The position numbers and the translations under genes are program-made. Positions 58,661 through 64,000 of a stretch of 64,000 bases of DNA are shown one piece after another. The stretch's first letter is position 1; each line of letters begins with the position of its first letter. A model generated the notes under the pieces. The model did no database searches. It was not told the origin of the DNA and saw only the letters and a program-made list of their open reading frames with translations. Source of the DNA: JACVRW01 sp963827065 (GTDB lineage Bacteria; Actinomycetota; Thermoleophilia; Solirubrobacterales; Thermoleophilaceae); contig CAWGZM010000008.1 in NCBI GenBank assembly GCA_963827065.1, positions 434,001-498,000 of the forward strand, written 5' to 3'.

Positions 58661-60011
58661 CGTTTCCTGGGCGCTCATGCCTCATCCGAGAGCATGGCGG
58701 CCGTTCATCCTGATCGCCTCATACGTCTTCTACGGATGGGTGGACTGGCGCTGGGTCCTGCTCCTGATCGCCTCGAGTGTCGTCAACACGTTCGCCGCCC
58801 AGGTGATCGCGCGATCGGAATCGCAGGTCACGCGCAAACGCGCGCTCGTCGCTGCCGTGGCTTTCGACCTGGCACTTCTCGGCACCTTTAAGTACTTCGG
58901 CTTCTTCGTCGACGAATTCAACTCCCTTCTTGACGGCGTCGGCCTCGGATCACCGCTTCCGATCGTCCAGATCGTCCTGCCGATCGGCATCTCGTTCTTC
59001 ACGTTCCAGGCGATCTCGTACGTGGTCGACGTGTATCGCGGTGAGACGCGGGCGGCCTCGCTCGGCGACGTCGCGATCCTGCAGGCGTTCTTCCCGCACC
59101 TGGTCGCCGGCCCGATCGTGCGCGCAAACGAGCTGCTCCCCCAGTTGCGCACGCCGCGCGACCCGCGCGCGGTGCTGGCCGGCCCCGGGCTGTTCCTGAT
59201 CGCGGGCGGCCTCATCAAGAAGACGGTCGTCGCCGATGAGCTCGCGCGTCAGGTCGTCGACCCGGTCTACAACGATCCCGTCGCCCACTCGGGCGGCGAG
59301 ATCCTGCTCGCCTTCTATGCCTTCGCCGCCCAGATCTACTGTGACTTCTCGGGCTACACGGATATGGCGATCGGCACCGCGCTGCTACTCGGCTTCCAGC
59401 TGCCGCAGAACTTCAACCGCCCCTACGCCGCGCTCTCGCTGCAGGACTTCTGGCGGCGCTGGCACATGACGCTCTCGCGCTGGCTGCGCGACTACCTCTA
59501 CATCCCGCTCGGCGGCAATCGCAAGGGCGAGCGCAAGACGTATCGCAACGTGATGATCACGATGCTGCTCGGCGGGTTCTGGCACGGGGCGTCGTTCACC
59601 TTCTTGATCTGGGGCGGGATCCACGGCACCGCGCTGTCGGTGGAGCGCTGGGGACGGCAGCGCTACCCGGGCTTCCGGATGCCGGTCCTCGTCGCGTGGT
59701 TCGTGACCTTCAATGTCGTGTGTATTGCTTGGGTCTTCTTCCGCGCCCCCAACCTCGGCACGGCGTTCGACATTCTCGGCGGGATCGGCCTCTCCGGCCC
59801 GTCGCCGCTCGTGACGCTCCCTATGGTGTTCCTGGTGGTGGCGGCGATCGCCGTGCAGTTCCTCCCCCAGGACGGGTGGCGGCGCGCGGAGGCCTGGCTC
59901 GTCGCACGGCCCGTGGCCTTCCAGGGCGTCGCCATCGGCGCGCTGATCGTTGCCGCCGACGCCGCGGTGGGCCAGCAGGGTGTCGCGCCGTTCATCTACT
60001 TCCAGTTCTGA
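58611..60011 (+). CDS. MBOAT-family O-acyltransferase (AlgI-like)
   Basis: 466 residues from GTG 58611; the N-terminus (FPTIEFAAFFVVVFIVSWALMPHPRAWRPFILIASYVFYGWVDW) is typical, so the start is convincing although it lies inside the divergent SGNH gene. CAGAAT seven bases upstream fits a leaderless start. The catalytic region has FWRRWHMTLSRWLRDYLYIPLGGNRKG and the active-site His in GGFWHGASFTF. AlgI-type proteins bring acyl groups across the membrane to extracellular sugars with an SGNH partner, matching the next two genes. Confidence 0.93.
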   Translation: MSFPTIEFAAFFVVVFIVSWALMPHPRAWRPFILIASYVFYGWVDWRWVLLLIASSVVNTFAAQVIARSESQVTRKRALVAAVAFDLALLGTFKYFGFFVDEFNSLLDGVGLGSPLPIVQIVLPIGISFFTFQAISYVVDVYRGETRAASLGDVAILQAFFPHLVAGPIVRANELLPQLRTPRDPRAVLAGPGLFLIAGGLIKKTVVADELARQVVDPVYNDPVAHSGGEILLAFYAFAAQIYCDFSGYTDMAIGTALLLGFQLPQNFNRPYAALSLQDFWRRWHMTLSRWLRDYLYIPLGGNRKGERKTYRNVMITMLLGGFWHGASFTFLIWGGIHGTALSVERWGRQRYPGFRMPVLVAWFVTFNVVCIAWVFFRAPNLGTAFDILGGIGLSGPSPLVTLPMVFLVVAAIAVQFLPQDGWRRAEAWLVARPVAFQGVAIGALIVAADAAVGQQGVAPFIYFQF

Positions 60012-60014
60012 GCC

Positions 60015-61010
60015 ATGGATCCCAAGCGCAACCGAGACCTCATGATGCCCGCGGGCCGCGTGCTCGGTGTCATGCTCATCGCTCTCGCGATTGCGGCGCT
60101 CTTCAACTCCGAGGCGATCGTGCGCGCCGGCGAGGGCATGCAGCAGGGCACGACGCGCGACGTCGTGCTCTCGGTGGCGCGCCCGCTCGACGATGTCGCC
60201 GGCACGATCGGCCTGCACCTCCCGCGCGAGGGCCTCGACCTCGCCTTCGGGCAGGAGGACAAGACCGCCTCGGGCACGGAGCTCGAAGAGGGCTCGACGG
60301 CCATCCTGCGCAGGGGCGCGGGCGGACAGCAGGAGGAGCAGCAGCCCGAGTACCGCCAGCCCACGCCCGGGAATCCGATCGAGGTGTTCGTCACCGGCGA
60401 CTCCGAGGCCGAGTTCCTGGGCCAGCGCTTGACCGACCAGGCAAAGCCGGGCCTGATCGAGGTCGAGACGGTCGCGCAGAACGCGACCGGGCTCACCAAC
60501 CCCGACTTCTTCAACTGGGAGATAAACGCCCAGCAGGAGATGGACACGCGCGACCCGGACGCGGTTGTGATGGCGATCGGCGGCAACGACGGCTTCAACG
60601 TCGAGGCGGGCGGCCAGGTCTACGGGCCCGGGGATCCCGAGTGGCAGACCGAGTTCGCGCGCCGCGTGGCGGTGGTGGCGAAGACATTCAGTGGCGACGG
60701 CGAGCGGCCCGTCTACTGGGTGCCGCCGCCGACCGCGCGCGACAGCGGGCTGAACGAGATCTACGCGACCCAGAACCGGGCGGTCGAGCAGGCCGTGGCC
60801 GCCGTGCCAGGGCTTCGCTACGTGGACGTCTACTCGACGCTCGCGGGCGGCAAGTACACGGACAGCCTGAAGATCGACGGGCGCAAGGTGCTCGCGCGCC
60901 AGTCGGACGGGGTCCACTTCAGCCGCGAGGGCGCAGTCGCGCCGGCGCGGCTCGTTCTCGAGGCGATGGCGAAGGACTACCCTGCGCTCGCCGAGGACGG
61001 CGGGCCCTGA
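60015..61010 (+). CDS. DUF459/SGNH-domain membrane-anchored protein
   Basis: 331 residues starting three bases after the MBOAT stop. One N-terminal membrane anchor (about 15-32), a Gln/Glu-rich spacer, then an SGNH hydrolase fold: VTGDSEAEF with Ser130, AIGGNDG and DGVHFSREG. It is the natural extracellular partner of the MBOAT, transferring acyl groups to, or removing them from, a wall or exopolysaccharide. Confidence 0.85.
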   Translation: MDPKRNRDLMMPAGRVLGVMLIALAIAALFNSEAIVRAGEGMQQGTTRDVVLSVARPLDDVAGTIGLHLPREGLDLAFGQEDKTASGTELEEGSTAILRRGAGGQQEEQQPEYRQPTPGNPIEVFVTGDSEAEFLGQRLTDQAKPGLIEVETVAQNATGLTNPDFFNWEINAQQEMDTRDPDAVVMAIGGNDGFNVEAGGQVYGPGDPEWQTEFARRVAVVAKTFSGDGERPVYWVPPPTARDSGLNEIYATQNRAVEQAVAAVPGLRYVDVYSTLAGGKYTDSLKIDGRKVLARQSDGVHFSREGAVAPARLVLEAMAKDYPALAEDGGP

Positions 61011-61021
61011 GAGCGCCTCGG

Positions 61022-61027
61022 TAGGGT
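61022..61027 (+). promoter_or_regulatory. -10 element of leaderless SGNH gene
   Basis: TAGGGT, eight bases, then GTG 61036. The gene may thus have its own promoter besides read-through. Confidence 0.4.
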
Positions 61028-61035
61028 CCTCCGTC

Positions 61036-61632
61036 GTGCCTCGCTGGGCTCAACCGCTGCTGCTCGGCGCAGCGCTCCTGCTGCTGCTCGTTCCCGCCGC
61101 CCCCTCCGCGACTTTCGAGGCGGACGCCGCGCGGACCCGCAACCTGCTCGTCAACGGCGACTCGCTCGCGGTCGGCACCGCGCCCTACATACCGGCGGCG
61201 CTACGGCGCTGGCGCGTCAGCCAGTCGACAGCGATCAGCCGCCACGCCTTCGAGGGCGCCTCCGTGATGCGCGCGTACGGGCGCAGCCTGCCGCGGGTGA
61301 TCCACGTGAGCCTCGGGACGAACGACGACCCGCGCAGCCTGTCGGGCTTCCGCGCGGCGATCCGCGAGGTCATGGCGGTCGCCGGGCCGCGCCGCTGCGT
61401 CGTGTGGGCCAACATCGTGCGCCCGCCGGTGGCCGGAGCCAGCTACTCCGCCTACAACCGGGTGCTCGCGGAGGAGTCGCGGCCGCGCGAGAACCTGCGC
61501 GTGGTCGACTGGGCGCGGATGGTCCGCGAGCACTCCTACTGGTTGGCGGGCGACGGTGTCCACGTCTCGGCCGACGGCTACCGCTACCGGGCGAGCCGGG
61601 TGGCGCGCTCGGTGCGCCGCTGCCACAACTGA
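61036..61632 (+). CDS. Secreted SGNH hydrolase-like protein
   Basis: 198 residues from GTG. Signal peptide (PLLLGAALLLLLVPAAPSA), then VNGDSLAVG with Ser43, VSLGTNDDP, and GDGVHVSADGYRYRA with the Asp/His pair. It resembles the SGNH protein at 57818 and is about the minimum size for this fold. Third gene of the acyl-transfer group. Confidence 0.8.
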   Translation: MPRWAQPLLLGAALLLLLVPAAPSATFEADAARTRNLLVNGDSLAVGTAPYIPAALRRWRVSQSTAISRHAFEGASVMRAYGRSLPRVIHVSLGTNDDPRSLSGFRAAIREVMAVAGPRRCVVWANIVRPPVAGASYSAYNRVLAEESRPRENLRVVDWARMVREHSYWLAGDGVHVSADGYRYRASRVARSVRRCHN

Positions 61633-61636
61633 CGCG

Positions 61637-62164
61637 TCAGTTCTGCGACGGGTCGGCCGGCATCGTCGCCAGCAGCCGGTACTTGCCGCCCTTGCGCTCG
61701 AGCGCCTCGGACCACAGGTCGCCGTCGAGGAAGGGGTCGTCGACCTCCGCCGTCGTGACTATCCAGGCCTCCTCGTCGAGCTCGCCGTCGAGCTGCCCCG
61801 CCGACCAGCCCGCGTAGCCCGCGTAGACGCGCAGTCGTCGCAGCGAGTCGTTCATCGCGTCCGGGTCGAGCGTGCCGACCGTGCCGACCACCTGCGTCCC
61901 TGCCTCCTCAGGACTTTCGAAGTCGCCCAGCGCCACCACCGATTGTGGCGACACGGGTCCGCCGATGCGAACGAGCTCATCCGACCCGGGCAGGTCCGCA
62001 AGCGCCGGAACGGCGTCCGACACGCGCGTCTCCGAGCTCCGGTTCAGCACTACGCCCATCGCTCCCTCGGGTGTGTGCTCGAGCACGAGAATCACCGTGC
62101 GCCTGAAGTAATCGAATAGGGAGGGCGCCGCGATGAGGAGCTGACCGCGCTTGCTGTCCGGCAC
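61637..62164 (-). CDS. YqgE/AlgH family protein (UPF0301)
   Basis: 175 residues from GTG 62164. The family start is plain: GQLLIAAPSLFDYFRRTVILVLEHTPEGAMGVVLNR, then RIGGPVSPQSVVALG and RVYAGYAGWSAGQLDGELDEEAWIV. The function is unknown despite the AlgH name. It diverges from the next gene with only 18 bases between starts. Confidence 0.9.
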   Translation of the reverse strand: MPDSKRGQLLIAAPSLFDYFRRTVILVLEHTPEGAMGVVLNRSSETRVSDAVPALADLPGSDELVRIGGPVSPQSVVALGDFESPEEAGTQVVGTVGTLDPDAMNDSLRRLRVYAGYAGWSAGQLDGELDEEAWIVTTAEVDDPFLDGDLWSEALERKGGKYRLLATMPADPSQN

Positions 62165-62169
62165 AAGAC

Positions 62170-62175
62170 TAGATT
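62170..62175 (+). promoter_or_regulatory. -10 element in an 18-base divergent gap
   Basis: TAGATT, seven bases, then ATG 62183. On the other strand GAATCT, six bases before GTG 62164, overlaps it almost fully, so the two leaderless promoters share the same DNA. Confidence 0.45.
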
Positions 62176-62182
62176 CTGCGGC

Positions 62183-63148
62183 ATGAACGCCAAACTCGAC
62201 GTCGGCAGGGTCTTCGAGCAGATTTTCCGGATCTACCGCCAGCAGTTCGCGCTGCTGATCGGCGGTGCGCTCGCCGTCTTCGTGCCGGTGGCGATCGTCA
62301 ACGGGTTCCTATACGACTCCGGCGGCTTCTTCCTCACCGTGATCGCCAACGCGATCGCCCTGGTCGCGGGCTACCTCTACCAGGGCATGGTGGTCGAGGC
62401 GGCGCGCGACATCCTCGACGGCAGGCGCGACCAGTCGGTCGGCGGGCTGTTCAGGAGCGCCGGCTCGGTGGTCGGCACCCTGGTCGTGGTCGGCGTGCTG
62501 GCCGGCATCGCGATCGCGATCGGGTTCGTGCTGCTGATCATCCCCGGCCTCTTCCTGATCACGATCTGGGCGGTGATCGTCCCCGTGGTCGTCATCGAGC
62601 GCACCGGTGTCTTCGACGCGTTCGGCCGCAGCCGCGAGCTCGTCAAGGGGAACGGCTGGCAGGTCTTCGGCGTTCTCGTGCTGCTCTTCATCGGCGCCTT
62701 CGTCGCCCAGATCCTGATCGCCGCCATCCTCGGCGGGATCTTCGACTCGGTCTTCGGCTTCGCGCTCGGCGTGCTGCTCACGAGCCTGCTGATATCTCCG
62801 CTGACGGCGCTGGCCGCCTCGGTGATCTTCTTCGACCTCAAGGCGATCAAGGGGGAGCCCGTGCTGGCATCGGGTCCCGGCGGGCTCCCGACAAGACCGG
62901 CCGGAGCGGCGGCTCCCGCAACGACGGCTTCCGACACCGCCGCCGGCCCGGGCGGCGGCGGCTCGCCCGCCGCACCGACCACCCCGGAGCAGCCGCCGGC
63001 ACCCGAGCGGCCCGCCACGCCGGACCAGCCGGCCGCGCCGGAGCAGGCCTCGCCGACTTCGCCCGAACCGCCCTCGCCGCCATCGCCCGAGCAGCCGCCA
63101 CCCCCGCCGGAGACTCCGCCGCCGGGCGGGACGCCACCGGAGCGCTGA
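62183..63148 (+). CDS. Multi-pass membrane protein with proline-rich tail
   Basis: 321 residues. The first 225 have about six hydrophobic helices and the pattern DVGRVFEQIFRIYRQQFALLIGGALAVFVP, IIPGLFLITIWAVIVPVVVIERTGVFDAFGRSRELVKGNGWQVFGVL, seen in glycerophosphodiester-phosphodiesterase-type membrane domains and YciC-like proteins of unknown role. The last 95 residues are a disordered Pro/Ala/Glu/Gly tail, perhaps cytoplasmic. Confidence 0.82.
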   Translation: MNAKLDVGRVFEQIFRIYRQQFALLIGGALAVFVPVAIVNGFLYDSGGFFLTVIANAIALVAGYLYQGMVVEAARDILDGRRDQSVGGLFRSAGSVVGTLVVVGVLAGIAIAIGFVLLIIPGLFLITIWAVIVPVVVIERTGVFDAFGRSRELVKGNGWQVFGVLVLLFIGAFVAQILIAAILGGIFDSVFGFALGVLLTSLLISPLTALAASVIFFDLKAIKGEPVLASGPGGLPTRPAGAAAPATTASDTAAGPGGGGSPAAPTTPEQPPAPERPATPDQPAAPEQASPTSPEPPSPPSPEQPPPPPETPPPGGTPPER

Positions 63149-63862
63149 CTACACCCGCGCCACCGACAACCGGCGCGCCTCCGCGATGAAGCGGGCCGCC
63201 AGCTCGCGCCCGAGCTCGTTCTGAGCCCCGATGCGCTCCTCGGTCTCGGCGCGGATCGCGTCCGGGTCGAGTCCGGTTGCGACGGCCTCCTCGTCCTTGC
63301 CGAACTCATCGAGCCAGGAGCTGATGTCGGGACCGGTGACCTCGGCGTGGAACTGCGCCCCCCAGGCCGGCCGCTCGGCCACCCGGAACGCCTGCAGGCA
63401 CGCCGAGTTGCGAGCCAGCGCCGCGGCGCCGGGCGGGAGCGGCGCCTCATAGGAGTGCCACTGGAAAACCATGAACTCGGGCGCCAGCGGCCCGATCAGA
63501 GGGTCGGCCCGGCCCTCCTCCGTGACCTGGACCCGGTGCCAGCCGATCTCCGGCGCCGCGGCCCGGTGCGGCCGCGCGCCGGCCACCTCGGCTACGAGCT
63601 GGGCGCCGAGGCAGACACCGAGCAGCGGCGTGCCCTGCTCGAGGTGGCGGCCGATCAGCTCCTTCTCCGTGCGCAGCCACGGATGCGCCGCCTCCTGGTC
63701 GACGTGCATCGCACCGCCGAAGACCATCACCGCCTCGAAGCCGTCGAGTGGCGGCGGGGAATCGCCGAGCGACGGATTCCACTCGATCAGCTCGGTGCCG
63801 GGCACCTCGCCGAACACGCCCGCCCGGGCGTTGTCGTGGTGGACGATCGAGAGGACTCTCAC
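63149..63862 (-). CDS. Class I glutamine amidotransferase-like protein
   Basis: 237 residues from GTG, overlapping the SDR stop by four bases. The triad is Cys84 (GVCLGAQ), His167 and Glu169 (QFHAEV). It resembles stand-alone GMP-synthase-type amidotransferase domains, often involved in hydrolysing gamma-glutamyl compounds. The substrate is unknown. Confidence 0.88.
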   Translation of the reverse strand: MRVLSIVHHDNARAGVFGEVPGTELIEWNPSLGDSPPPLDGFEAVMVFGGAMHVDQEAAHPWLRTEKELIGRHLEQGTPLLGVCLGAQLVAEVAGARPHRAAAPEIGWHRVQVTEEGRADPLIGPLAPEFMVFQWHSYEAPLPPGAAALARNSACLQAFRVAERPAWGAQFHAEVTGPDISSWLDEFGKDEEAVATGLDPDAIRAETEERIGAQNELGRELAARFIAEARRLSVARV

Positions 63863-64000
63863 TCTGGCGTGAGGTAGGCGCCGGAGAGGCCGCCGTCCAC
63901 CATGAAGGCCGTCGCGTTCACGTAGGTCGACTCGTCGCTCGCGAGGAAGAGAGCTCCGTTGGCGATCTCGCGCGGCTCGGCGAAGCGGCCGGGCGGCAGG
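63859..64000 (-). CDS. Short-chain dehydrogenase, C-terminal end (cut by window edge)
   Basis: The last 46 or so residues are visible: GRFAEPREIANGALFLASDE, then STYVNATAFMVDGGLSGAYL, the standard SDR C-terminus. The catalytic part lies beyond the window. It is translationally coupled to the amidotransferase by a GTGA overlap. Confidence 0.85.
   Translation of the reverse strand, partial: LPPGRFAEPREIANGALFLASDESTYVNATAFMVDGGLSGAYLTPE

Noticed and set aside
62880..63140. Direct-repeat-like GC tract
   Set aside because: It is the Pro/Ala/Glu-rich tail of the membrane protein; codons stay in frame and no separate element is needed.
1..64000. tRNA, rRNA, CRISPR arrays, insertion sequences, prophage genes
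   Set aside because: None was found on reading both strands; no repeat-spacer array, transposase or integrase is visible.

Overview
The window is uniformly GC-rich, uses GTG/TTG starts freely, and carries two AfsR/SARP-type regulators, a TypA/PEP-carboxylase pair and DUF2630, LtrA, YbjQ and DUF3089 proteins. Many genes have a TANNNT hexamer 6-8 bases before the start codon, the layout of leaderless actinobacterial transcripts. This points to an Actinomycetota chromosome, perhaps a deep-branching class such as Thermoleophilia (inference). No tRNA, rRNA, CRISPR, insertion sequence or prophage was seen.

Region 1 (1-5.1 kb) holds the start of a SARP-type regulator divergent from a secreted vanadium-haloperoxidase-like protein, a glutathione-independent formaldehyde dehydrogenase, and a flippase-like membrane protein overlapping a small protein.

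Region 2 (5.2-26.7 kb) is the main discovery: a catabolic locus that I read as a vitamin B6 (pyridoxamine/pyridoxal) degradation system. Two divergent operons start on either side of a GntR/FCD regulator at 17.8 kb. The left operon (13 genes, most starts overlapping the previous stop by 4 bases) encodes GntR, luciferase-like monooxygenase, M29/NicX-like metalloprotein, cupin, class II aldolase-type decarboxylase, molybdenum hydroxylase small and large subunits, hydroxyacyl-CoA-dehydrogenase-like enzyme, metallo-beta-lactamase-fold lactonase, SDR, VOC protein, zinc alcohol dehydrogenase and a lipoprotein. The right operon encodes an amidohydrolase, a complete BMP-type ABC importer, a pyridoxamine-pyruvate aminotransferase, the molybdenum hydroxylase FAD subunit and an M20 amidohydrolase. 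The SDR, lactonase, hydroxyacyl-CoA-dehydrogenase-like and aminotransferase proteins carry segments I recognise from Mesorhizobium loti pyridoxal 4-dehydrogenase, 4-pyridoxolactonase, FHMPC dehydrogenase and pyridoxamine-pyruvate aminotransferase. The usual flavoprotein ring opener (MHPC oxygenase) and its alpha/beta hydrolase partner are absent. A molybdenum hydroxylase, a NicX/M29-like protein, a luciferase-like enzyme and an M20 hydrolase stand where they would be, suggesting a different lower pathway. A second aminotransferase of the same family, with a Tat signal, lies just beyond the left operon.

Region 3 (26.7-41.5 kb) has a fused phosphodiesterase/5'-nucleotidase exoenzyme, YbjQ, a 1280-residue SARP/cyclase/AAA regulator followed by a small protein and an animal-type heme peroxidase, a WYL regulator divergent from a two-domain glyoxalase-fold protein, and an arylsulfatase.

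Region 4 (41.5-57.8 kb) is mostly housekeeping and membrane genes: DUF1269, HAD phosphatase, SulP transporter, GAP-family protein, ppc, typA, GlsB-like, adenine deaminase, thioesterase, LtrA, DUF2630 and secreted proteins, including one built from three copies of an unrecognised cysteine-pair repeat.

Region 5 (57.8-64 kb) contains an MBOAT acyltransferase with three SGNH-hydrolase proteins (probably surface-glycan O-acylation), then YqgE/AlgH, a Pro-rich-tailed membrane protein, a class I glutamine amidotransferase and the end of an SDR gene.
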